A stretch of DNA of 29,348 nt. Source: Bacteroidota bacterium. GTDB lineage: Bacteria; Bacteroidota; Bacteroidia; Chitinophagales; Chitinophagaceae. Position 1 is the stretch's first letter. Each line of letters starts with the position of its first letter. Shown here piece after piece: positions 9,360-16,105 of the stretch. The stretch spans positions 1-29,348 of the forward strand of contig JAEZDC010000116.1 in the NCBI GenBank assembly GCA_023429825.1. Reading direction: 5' to 3'. The notes under the pieces are model-generated. The model did no database searches, was not told the origin of the DNA, and was given only the letters and a program-made list of their open reading frames with translations. A program made the translations under genes and the position numbers.

Positions 9360-9453
9360 TTATAACTCAAAAGTATATTGACTTATATCTAAAAAAAATC
9401 TAAAGGAAAGCCACTAATGAGTTTTTAAGTTGTAGTGAAATGGCCAGTTTTTA
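9360..9453 (-). other. Intergenic spacer with possible weak terminator of the GH1::RmlD-like gene
   Basis: On the minus strand, just after the GH1::RmlD-like stop, CACTA and TAGTG can pair across a 16-base loop, with outer G-C pairs after a bulge. A T-rich run TTTCCTTTAGATTTTTTTT follows. This would be a weak terminator, so the GH5-like gene may be read partly by read-through and partly from its own promoter. Confidence 0.3.
9368..9375 (-). promoter_or_regulatory. Possible Bacteroidota -7 promoter element for the GH5-like gene
   Basis: On the minus strand the sequence reads TACTTTTG, a full match to TAnnTTTG. No clear -33 TTG box stands at the usual distance; that stretch is T-rich (TTTAGATTTTTTTTAG). 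Transcription would begin near 9361, favouring translation from ATG 9326. Confidence 0.4.
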
Positions 9454-11682
9454 CTAAGAAGATAGAACCCTTTGCTGTTGTTGATGTTTGAGATTATTAT
9501 TATAGCTTTCGAAGAATCTGTCTAAAGCATTTTCTAAGGTAGGTAAAGTGTACCCTTTCTCCGATTGTAACACACAATACTTAGGACGAGCCGCCGGTAG
9601 TCCAAGATCACAGTTTTTGCACGGTACAATTAGCCTGGTATTTAACTTCGCTCTTACTGCTGTCATGTATGCGAGATCAGCCCAAGTTGTAATGCCATTA
9701 TTGGTGAGATGCCAGATGCCGCTTTCATTATCTATTAACAGATCAAGTGTTGAATTAACAAGATCGGGAACGTATGTAGGAGAGATCTTTATATCGTTAG
9801 CTACCATTAATCTTTCACCATGGGATAAGGTATTAATGACGTGGTGAACAAAATTATATTTATCGTGTTCACTGAAGAAAGCAGCAGTGCGAATGATCAG
9901 TGCGGTAGGATCGGCCGCTAAAACGTATTTCTCCGCTTCGGCTTTGCTTTTGCCATACACATTCAACGGATTCACAACATCACTTTCTTTATACGGCACC
10001 CTCTTTCTTCCATCAAATACAAGATCAGAAGAAAACGTAACTAGCTTAATGCCCCTTGCTGTACATATTTCTGCGAGGTACTTTGGCCCAATTGAATTTG
10101 CTTCATAGCAATTATCACAATCACTTTCTGCTTCGTCTACTTTAACATAACCAGCAGTATTGATAATTGCCCACGGCCTATATTTTTCGATGGCTTGTTG
10201 AATCGATTGAGGATTAGTAATATCACATTCCTGCCTTAATAGCAGCCTGCTTTCTATGTTTCTTTCATTGCAGATGCGCTGAAAAGCTCTTCCAAGCGTT
10301 CCGGTTTTACCAAGTATAAGTACTGGAGAAGAATCATCATCTAAAGAGCGATAGACGATCTTGAATGAGTTGTTCCCTTTGAAAGTAAACCGATTCGGGC
10401 TTTCCCACCAACCTTTGCGATGCTCTATAAACTTGTCTTTCAGAGAGCAACCACACGAAACATTTTGCAGATAAGTTGCTAATGCTGTGGGCCTTGCTTT
10501 ACCACTACGAATATCGAATACACCTGGTTCATAAGTGCCGGGCATTTCTCTTAACAAGTTGTTCCAGCCAAAGGCTCCCAACATGCTCCATGCAGTAACA
10601 GCTATTAGGTTTACCCCGTCTCTTTTTGCATCTAAGCATTCATTATGTATATATGAAAACCATCTAAGTTGCTCTTCTCTCCAGCTATGCAAGTGTACTT
10701 CAGTCATCGCCAATGGAAGTCCATATCTTTCCCATGCTTCTCTTATTAACACCCTGAAGCCATGCGGTTCACCGAAATTAACCCTTACAGCTTCTACATC
10801 GGCATACATGTCTTTTCCATTGGTGCCATGTGACCATTGTGGATAGCTGTGATATTTTTCGTCTAAATATCTTTCAGAGGTTACATAGTAATTAAAGCCC
10901 ATTACATCGGGCGGACAAGAATTGTATTCGAAGAACGTCATTACTTCTTCCGGAATTCCTGCTAATGCAAAACGTTTCCATAATGTATGCTTACGGTTGA
11001 ATTTACCGCATAGCATATCATATGACAACCATCTTCTCAGGTTTTCATAATCTGCCTGGTACTGTAAGTTTTTTGTGCTGTAGGTTTTACCAAGATCTTC
11101 TGTTTGTATCAGCTTCGCATTCGGATTGATATTTCGAATTGCTTTCATTGCAACAATGATCGCTTTCATCTCATTCATTAGCATTAACCCGAAATCATGT
11201 TCATTTCTTTTGTGTGGATACCATATACCATACAATCCACTGAACCTCGCCGTAGTGAGTGGCTCATTGATAGGAGTATAATATTCTAAATGCGGAAACT
11301 GTTCTGCTACTTTTATTGCGTATTGAACAAAATGTTCCGGAAATTTTGGGTCTAATAAGTTAGTGAAAGACGGACCGCTACCATGGTGACATAATGTTGC
11401 AATAGGAATGATGCCATGCTCATGTATACATTGAAGTTGCTTTGTTGTCCAACTCCAATCGATCACTGTATCTTTTGTTTGCTGATGCCTCTCCCATAAA
11501 ACAGGATATCGCAACATTTTGATTCCTGTTGAAGCTAATGCTGCGATATCTTCTTTACCTCTTAAGTAATGACCAGAATAACTCAACTGGTCGAAGTAAT
11601 TATCATTGATCCGGTTGATGGTGCTTTCTATTCCGCCCCATATTTCAAGATCGCATAGTTGCTGCTGGTGTTGAGTGCCCAT
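9454..11682 (-). CDS. Fusion protein: GH1-like glycosidase domain plus RmlD-like sugar-nucleotide reductase (SDR) domain
   Basis: The product has 742 residues. Residues about 10-405 resemble glycoside hydrolase family 1: LEIWGGIESTINR, LRYPVLWER, TLCHHGSGPSF, acid/base Glu140 in YTPINEP and probable nucleophile Glu328 in LAMTEVHLH (TEVH instead of the usual TENG), then AVTAWSMLGAFGWNNL. After a linker, residues about 453-730 resemble RmlD (dTDP-4-dehydrorhamnose reductase): LILGKTGTLGRA (458-464, dinucleotide binding), INTAGYVKVDEAE, TFSSDLVFDG (Ser551/552), NVYGKSKAEAE (Tyr576/Lys580) and C-terminal RPKYCVLQSEKG. There is no signal peptide. Its ATG lies 38 bases inside the end of glf, suggesting coupling. 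Substrates of both domains are unknown. A sugar-nucleotide-linked role is inferred from glf and the glycosyltransferase. Confidence 0.87.
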   Translation of the reverse strand: MGTQHQQQLCDLEIWGGIESTINRINDNYFDQLSYSGHYLRGKEDIAALASTGIKMLRYPVLWERHQQTKDTVIDWSWTTKQLQCIHEHGIIPIATLCHHGSGPSFTNLLDPKFPEHFVQYAIKVAEQFPHLEYYTPINEPLTTARFSGLYGIWYPHKRNEHDFGLMLMNEMKAIIVAMKAIRNINPNAKLIQTEDLGKTYSTKNLQYQADYENLRRWLSYDMLCGKFNRKHTLWKRFALAGIPEEVMTFFEYNSCPPDVMGFNYYVTSERYLDEKYHSYPQWSHGTNGKDMYADVEAVRVNFGEPHGFRVLIREAWERYGLPLAMTEVHLHSWREEQLRWFSYIHNECLDAKRDGVNLIAVTAWSMLGAFGWNNLLREMPGTYEPGVFDIRSGKARPTALATYLQNVSCGCSLKDKFIEHRKGWWESPNRFTFKGNNSFKIVYRSLDDDSSPVLILGKTGTLGRAFQRICNERNIESRLLLRQECDITNPQSIQQAIEKYRPWAIINTAGYVKVDEAESDCDNCYEANSIGPKYLAEICTARGIKLVTFSSDLVFDGRKRVPYKESDVVNPLNVYGKSKAEAEKYVLAADPTALIIRTAAFFSEHDKYNFVHHVINTLSHGERLMVANDIKISPTYVPDLVNSTLDLLIDNESGIWHLTNNGITTWADLAYMTAVRAKLNTRLIVPCKNCDLGLPAARPKYCVLQSEKGYTLPTLENALDRFFESYNNNLKHQQQQRVLSS

Positions 11683-12850
11683 TCAAATGTTTTTCGTTAT
11701 CAATGGCATGTCCGTTCGTCACTTGTCCATTCGTTTCAGTTACTCCTTTAGCATCTTGTTCTTGTTGCATGATCTTCTTAAACAATGTGAGCGATTGTGC
11801 AACCACCTGGTCCATATTGTAATATTTATAAGTGCCTAACCTACCGGTGAAGTAAACATTCGGTGTTTCCGATGCCAGCTTCTGGTACTTCTTGTACAGC
11901 TCTGCATTCTCTGGTTTAGGTACGGGATAATAAGGATCTCCTTCTGCCTTTGGAAACTCATATACAATGGCAGTTTTAGGGTGCTTTTGCCCGGTGAGAT
12001 ATTTAAAGTCTGTTATTCTTGTATAAAGTTGTTCGTTAGGATAATTTACGGTACCTGTAGGTTGGAAATATTCCTGGTCTATCGTCTCAAACTTAAATTC
12101 CAGTGAACGATAAGGAAGTTTTCCAAAACAATAATTAAAGAAACAATCTACAGGACCTGTATAAATGAGGTGTTTAAATTTCACTTCATCTTCTATATCC
12201 TTGAAATCTGTGTTCAGCATTATTTTGATGTTGGGATGATTCAACATCTTGCTAAACATATGAGTGTAGCCATGCAATGGCATTGCCTGGTATGTATCAG
12301 TAAAATAACGATCGTCTTTATTTGTTCTTGTAGGAACTCTTGCAGTAACCGATGCGTCTAATTCAGAGGGATCAAGATCCCACATCTTTTTAGTATAACC
12401 CTTAAAGAATTTTTCATAGAGTTCTTTTCCAACCGTTCCGATCACAACGTCTTCAGAAGTTTTTACCCTGTCAACCTGCACAGCTCTTTGCTTAAAGAAA
12501 TTCTCAACTTCATCAGAACAAAGATTTAACCCATACAGTTTATTGATAGTAGTTAGGTTGATTGGAATGGGAACCAACTGTCCATCCACGCTTCCCAACA
12601 CTCTGTGTTCATACGGCCTCCATTTTGTAAACTGGCCCAGGTATTCGAACACCTCTTTAGAGTTAGTGTGAAATATGTGTGGCCCGTATTTATGAATCAA
12701 GATTCCATCTTCATTATAATAATCATAAGCATTTCCGGCGATATGATCTCTTTTATCTATAATGAGCACTTTTTTGTTTGCCTGCGTTGCTAATCTTTCT
12801 GCTAATACACTTCCGGCAAATCCTGCTCCTACAATCAGGTAATCAAACAT
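11645..12850 (-). CDS. glf: UDP-galactopyranose mutase
   Basis: This 401-residue flavoenzyme interconverts UDP-galactopyranose and UDP-galactofuranose in the cytoplasm. Visible family marks are the FAD motif VGAGFAGSVLAERLA (8-22), the glutamate-region equivalent IIDKRDHIAGNAYD, GPHIFHT, YEHRVLGSVDGQLVPIPINL, ARVPTRTNKDDRYFTD with AMPLHGYTHMF, YTGPVDCFF, LEFKFET, YPN, EFP and FTGRLGTYKYYNMDQVV. The domain ends near residue 361. Residues 362-401 form an extra Asn/His/Thr-rich tail that I do not recognise and that overlaps the next gene. The start overlaps the glycosyltransferase stop by eight bases. The gene implies that a galactofuranose or similarly ring-contracted sugar is used by this cluster. 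Confidence 0.94.
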   Translation of the reverse strand: MFDYLIVGAGFAGSVLAERLATQANKKVLIIDKRDHIAGNAYDYYNEDGILIHKYGPHIFHTNSKEVFEYLGQFTKWRPYEHRVLGSVDGQLVPIPINLTTINKLYGLNLCSDEVENFFKQRAVQVDRVKTSEDVVIGTVGKELYEKFFKGYTKKMWDLDPSELDASVTARVPTRTNKDDRYFTDTYQAMPLHGYTHMFSKMLNHPNIKIMLNTDFKDIEDEVKFKHLIYTGPVDCFFNYCFGKLPYRSLEFKFETIDQEYFQPTGTVNYPNEQLYTRITDFKYLTGQKHPKTAIVYEFPKAEGDPYYPVPKPENAELYKKYQKLASETPNVYFTGRLGTYKYYNMDQVVAQSLTLFKKIMQQEQDAKGVTETNGQVTNGHAIDNEKHLNGHSTPAATMRS

Positions 12851-14030
12851 ATTTCTTCTGTTTTTCTTTTACATTCTTATCGCTCATTTCTCCTTTGTAA
12901 GTTTCTTCCATCAGTTGCACCATCTCTTGCCAGGTCTTATCCCAGCTTTGGTGTGCAAGAAATGCATCCACTCTTTTCAACCAATGGGTATGCTCCTCAT
13001 CCGATTTTTCCAGCTCTTCCGTTGCAAAGCGTATAAACTGGTCTGCATCAGAAGCAATATGTACGAGTTTATATTTCTGGTAAGGATTCACTACATCCGT
13101 GATAGGAGTTGATATTACAGGCTTACCTCCCGATAAATATTCTGGTGTTTTTGTTGGACTGATGTATTTCGTTGATTCGTTCAATGCAAAAGGAACTAGC
13201 GCAATATCCCATCCTGCTAAGTATTGTGGAAGTTCATCATACTTCTTCCCCCCTAAGTAATGAATGTTGCTGAGCTTAGGTAAACTTTCCTGGTCGATCT
13301 TCACCACCGGACCTAACATCACAAACTGCCATTCAGGCTTTGTCTTCGCAACTGATTCTATTAATTCAATATCAAAACGCTCATCCAATACACCATAAAA
13401 TCCAAATCGAGGATGCGGAATATCTTTTTGGTCGGCAGGATCTTCACTCATCGTTCTTGCCTGTTCAAAATGATGCTTGTCTATACTACTTGGGAACGGG
13501 TGAACATTATAATGCGTATTCTTTTTTGCATGATATAAACTGAAGCCGCCTGTAAAAACAATGTCAACTGAATCAAACATCTCCTGCTCCAGTAACTTCA
13601 AAGCTTGAGGCGCATTTTTAAAAGCGGATAATTCATCCATGCAATCATACACTTTGAATATGGGCTTCATGTGTCGTGTTGCAGGGAGGAACATCGGCGT
13701 ATAATACCATGATGCAAACTTGTTTATGTTCATCGCCGTCAACAGGTAATTCATCATTTCTTTTTTCTGCTGTGTTATTTCATATTCGTTCAATCCCTGC
13801 CGTAAATGCGGAGTGATGATCCACAAACTTTTTTCCACCTTCACGATCTCTAGCGTATCCTCATCATCAAACACAGGCTCTTCTACCCAAAATACTCGTG
13901 TTTGTTTTGAAAAGCGTGTCATTAAATGATGCGGGCGTTGAAAAACTGAATTCCATCTTAGGTGACAAAAACAGATAAGGTCATTCTCCTGCAATATGCT
14001 TGCTGTGAAGTCATTCAAATTCGTATTCAT
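12843..14030 (-). CDS. Glycosyltransferase, GT-B fold, GT1/GT4-like
   Basis: The product has 395 residues with no signal peptide or membrane segment. The N-terminal half has the typical opening CFCHLRWNSVFQRPHHLMTRF and a VYDCMDELSAF segment. The C-terminal half carries the nucleotide-sugar binding pattern: RFGFYGVLDERFD, WQFVMLGPV, NIHYLGGKKYDELPQYLAGWDIALVPF and SPTKTPEYLSGGKPVISTP (about 291-309). These fit GT-B retaining enzymes that use NDP-sugars. It is the first gene of the unit and overlaps glf by eight bases, so UDP-galactofuranose is a candidate donor; this is inference. Its 5' leader contains a micro-ORF with a strong ribosome-binding site (14044-14081). Acceptor unknown. Confidence 0.88.
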   Translation of the reverse strand: MNTNLNDFTASILQENDLICFCHLRWNSVFQRPHHLMTRFSKQTRVFWVEEPVFDDEDTLEIVKVEKSLWIITPHLRQGLNEYEITQQKKEMMNYLLTAMNINKFASWYYTPMFLPATRHMKPIFKVYDCMDELSAFKNAPQALKLLEQEMFDSVDIVFTGGFSLYHAKKNTHYNVHPFPSSIDKHHFEQARTMSEDPADQKDIPHPRFGFYGVLDERFDIELIESVAKTKPEWQFVMLGPVVKIDQESLPKLSNIHYLGGKKYDELPQYLAGWDIALVPFALNESTKYISPTKTPEYLSGGKPVISTPITDVVNPYQKYKLVHIASDADQFIRFATEELEKSDEEHTHWLKRVDAFLAHQSWDKTWQEMVQLMEETYKGEMSDKNVKEKQKKYV

Positions 14031-14043
14031 ACATTAATATCTT

Positions 14044-14070
14044 CTAACGATGTGCCAATGAGTTTGGCAT
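14044..14070 (-). CDS. Putative 8-codon leader ORF upstream of the glycosyltransferase
   Basis: On the minus strand ATG at 14070 opens MPNSLAHR and stops with TAG at 14044-14046, 13 bases before the glycosyltransferase ATG and out of frame with it. It is preceded four bases away by AAGGAGG (14075-14081), a perfect Shine-Dalgarno, which is rare in Bacteroidota. The ORF also contains a hairpin TGCCAA/TTGGCA (14053-14069, 5-base loop). It may be a translational coupling or control device, or chance. No homology is claimed. Confidence 0.3.
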   Translation of the reverse strand: MPNSLAHR

Positions 14071-14074
14071 TAAG

Positions 14075-14081
14075 CCTCCTT
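14075..14081 (-). promoter_or_regulatory. Perfect Shine-Dalgarno AAGGAGG in the glycosyltransferase leader
   Basis: The minus-strand sequence GATAAGGAGGCTTAATG places AAGGAGG four bases before the micro-ORF ATG and about 44 bases before the annotated glycosyltransferase start. No other gene in the window shows such a match. Confidence 0.4.
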
Positions 14082-14154
14082 ATCTTGCAAAGATTTTAAC
14101 ATGTAAAAGATTCACTGATGTAGATTTTTGTACTCAAGCAACTGCAAGAAAAAT

Positions 14155-14721
14155 TTATATATGCTTACAAGACGTCAATGCTTTTTCCGCTTGAGAAATA
14201 TGTCTTGTGTTATGGGCAATCATAAAACGAAATGTATCTCCTAGTCTAAGTTTGATAAAGGGTGCAATAGAGATAGGCACTTTTATTTTATTGAGATTGA
14301 CTCTTCTTGCTTTGTGTAATAACTGCAAAATTTTTTCTTGTTGATCAATGAATTCAGCGATCACTTCAGCCGCATTGCCTTCGTTATCATATGCATGATC
14401 ATTCGGCGATTTCATTTTCTTCTTTACGCCTCCATCTTTCAATTGCATAAGCTTTGTAAAATAATTGCCCAACCAGCCAGGCGTGAACGAGTTATTTGAT
14501 TTACTGTCATCTTTATGAATGGCTTTTTCAATAGCCGGCAAATAGTAATTTCCATAACTGTTTAAATGCTTCAGGCATTGTTTAGCACTCCATTGGTTCT
14601 CTCCGGGTTGTTTTGAAAACGCTTCATCAGCTACCATTTGCCATTGGATGGCTTTGTTTAATATAGATTCTGTTTGTGCTTCTAGCTCGTTGATGAGAGA
14701 TTCTGATATGAACTTTTGCAT
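14155..14721 (-). CDS. DinB-like superfamily protein
   Basis: The 188-residue protein looks like an all-helical DinB-like (YfiT-type) four-helix bundle. The marks are QPGENQWSAKQCLKHLNSYGNYY near residues 38-60, and FRFMIAHNTRHISQAEKAL near the C-terminus. Putative metal-ligand histidines are His52, His170 and His174, in the spacing usual for the family (one in helix 2, an HxxxH near the end). DinB-like proteins include thiol-dependent transferases and many of unknown role. It is 63 bases downstream of the Crp/Fnr-type gene on the same strand and may be co-transcribed with it; no promoter box of its own was found. The exact substrate cannot be inferred. Confidence 0.82.
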   Translation of the reverse strand: MQKFISESLINELEAQTESILNKAIQWQMVADEAFSKQPGENQWSAKQCLKHLNSYGNYYLPAIEKAIHKDDSKSNNSFTPGWLGNYFTKLMQLKDGGVKKKMKSPNDHAYDNEGNAAEVIAEFIDQQEKILQLLHKARRVNLNKIKVPISIAPFIKLRLGDTFRFMIAHNTRHISQAEKALTSCKHI

Positions 14722-14784
14722 ATATAATATTTGTAAGCAAAATTTCAGAAGTCTGTTTTCCTGAATCTTGATCTATACCAAGAT

Positions 14785-15378
14785 TTATAAGCGTATTGAC
14801 CCTAAAAGCTTACTGAAAGTAGTTGCATCTAAACCAAGATATGAAGCAAGATATTTATGAGGGATTAATTGTAATACATGCGGACTGCGGGTGAGCAATG
14901 CCCTGAATTTTTCTTCGGCAGAAAAGCATTGTAACTCGATCTGCCTTTCTAAAACACCGGCTAATACATTTGAAGTTAACCTTAATACCAGTTGCTCTAT
15001 TGCTCTGTACTCGCTCATTACCTGGGTTAGCTGGTGATAAGTGGTACGTAGAAATTGACTTCCCGTTAATGTTTCAAAATAATATTTTGAGGGTTTTTGA
15101 ATAAGGAATGAATCTGCCACGCCTGAAAATGAATAAGGATAGGTAAAGACCAAAGTAGCTTCTTTATCATTCGTATGCAGATAAAAAGCTCGCTGTAAAC
15201 CATCAAGTACAAAATATAAATGCTTTTCGGTTTCGCCCGCCCTCGTAAGAACGATTTTACGTTTGGCTTCAAAAGTGTGCCAAATAGATGAAAACATCTC
15301 CCATTCCTTTTCATCAAGCTGAGACCATGGAGTAATAAAAGTCTTTAGATGATTTAGTGCTACTGAAAGTTCAAGCAT
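14785..15378 (-). CDS. Crp/Fnr-family transcriptional regulator
   Basis: From ATG 15378 the protein has 197 residues; an in-frame TTG at 15396 would add six, but ATG gives the usual length of this Bacteroidota family (about 190). The N-terminal two-thirds is a cyclic-nucleotide-binding-like beta-roll (RKIVLTRAGETEKHLYFVLDGLQRAFYL, EATLVFTYPYSFSGVADSFL, RTTYHQLTQVM). A long dimer helix follows (LVLRLTSNVLAGVLERQIEL), then the HTH with the family's C-terminal signature IPHKYLASYLGLDATTFSKLLGSIR. The Fnr iron-sulphur cysteines are not evident. It is divergent from accB, with DinB downstream. It probably regulates its own neighbourhood; targets and ligand are unknown. Confidence 0.9.
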   Translation of the reverse strand: MLELSVALNHLKTFITPWSQLDEKEWEMFSSIWHTFEAKRKIVLTRAGETEKHLYFVLDGLQRAFYLHTNDKEATLVFTYPYSFSGVADSFLIQKPSKYYFETLTGSQFLRTTYHQLTQVMSEYRAIEQLVLRLTSNVLAGVLERQIELQCFSAEEKFRALLTRSPHVLQLIPHKYLASYLGLDATTFSKLLGSIRL

Positions 15379-15449
15379 AGTTAAATGTAGTTTCAAAGAA
15401 TACTACGGTGCAAAATAGCCTGTGGTTATGTAAAAAACCAGCGGACGCT

Positions 15450-15457
15450 TACTTTTG
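15450..15457 (+). promoter_or_regulatory. Possible -7 promoter element for accB-accC
   Basis: TACTTTTG matches TAnnTTTG fully and lies about 100 bases before the accB ATG, within the 177-base divergent gap with the Crp/Fnr-type gene. No clear -33 TTG is seen upstream (TTATG at about 15426 is the nearest). Confidence 0.4.
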
Positions 15458-15555
15458 CACATTTCGAGGATTTTCCCTGGTTTTTATTAAAAAAGCCTAT
15501 TTTGCCCCCCGTTTTAACCCAAAAACGACCCATTTTTCACCAAAATCCGCTTATT

Positions 15556-16038
15556 ATGGACTTCAAGCAAATCCAGGAATTGATCAAGATCGTCAATAAA
15601 AGTAATATAGGAGAGATCAGTGTTGAAGAAAAGGATTTCAAGATCACCATCAAGCAAAAAGAAGAGCCAGCCCAGCATTTTGTAACTTCAGCGGCACCAC
15701 AGCAAATATATCATCAGCCAGTGCAACAGCCGGCCCAGCCAGCTCAATCGGCATCAACACAAGCTGCCTCTTCCGCATCAACACCTAAGGCAGATAATTT
15801 TATAACTATAAAAAGCCCTATGATCGGTACGTTTTACCGTAAATCATCTCCGGACAAGCCTTCTTTTGTTGAGGTGGGAGATGAAGTAACTACAGGCAAA
15901 GTGGTGTGTATCATTGAAGCAATGAAACTCTTCAATGAAATTGAAAGTGAAGTGAGTGGTAAGATCGTAAAGATATTAGTAGATGATGCGAGCCCGGTTG
16001 AATATGATCAGCCTTTGTTCCTTGTGGAGCCAGCTTAA
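15556..16038 (+). CDS. accB: Acetyl-CoA carboxylase biotin carboxyl carrier protein
   Basis: The 160-residue protein carries the biotin arm of acetyl-CoA carboxylase, the first committed step of fatty-acid synthesis, in the cytoplasm. The N-terminal MDFKQIQELIKIVNKSNIGE and EEKDFKITIK match BCCP starts. A Gln/Pro/Ala/Ser-rich linker spans about residues 45-75. The biotinyl domain follows from about 80: SPMIGTFYRKSSPDKPSFVEVGD, then IIEAMKLFNEIE with biotinylated Lys124, and DDASPVEYDQPLF. ATG 15556 was chosen because the 18 codons upstream of it (open to 15502) do not resemble the family and would make the protein too long. accC follows 67 bases downstream, as in many bacteria. Confidence 0.96.
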   Translation: MDFKQIQELIKIVNKSNIGEISVEEKDFKITIKQKEEPAQHFVTSAAPQQIYHQPVQQPAQPAQSASTQAASSASTPKADNFITIKSPMIGTFYRKSSPDKPSFVEVGDEVTTGKVVCIIEAMKLFNEIESEVSGKIVKILVDDASPVEYDQPLFLVEPA

Positions 16039-16105
16039 TTTTCAAGCATGCAATTACATTAGCTAATTGCGTAATTGACGATTTGTCGAATTCTAAATTG
16101 ACTTC

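Noticed and set aside
9454..11682. Split of the fusion into two genes by a missed frameshift
   Set aside because: The reading frame is continuous through the linker (about residues 405-453) with no internal stop, and both domains are in the same frame.
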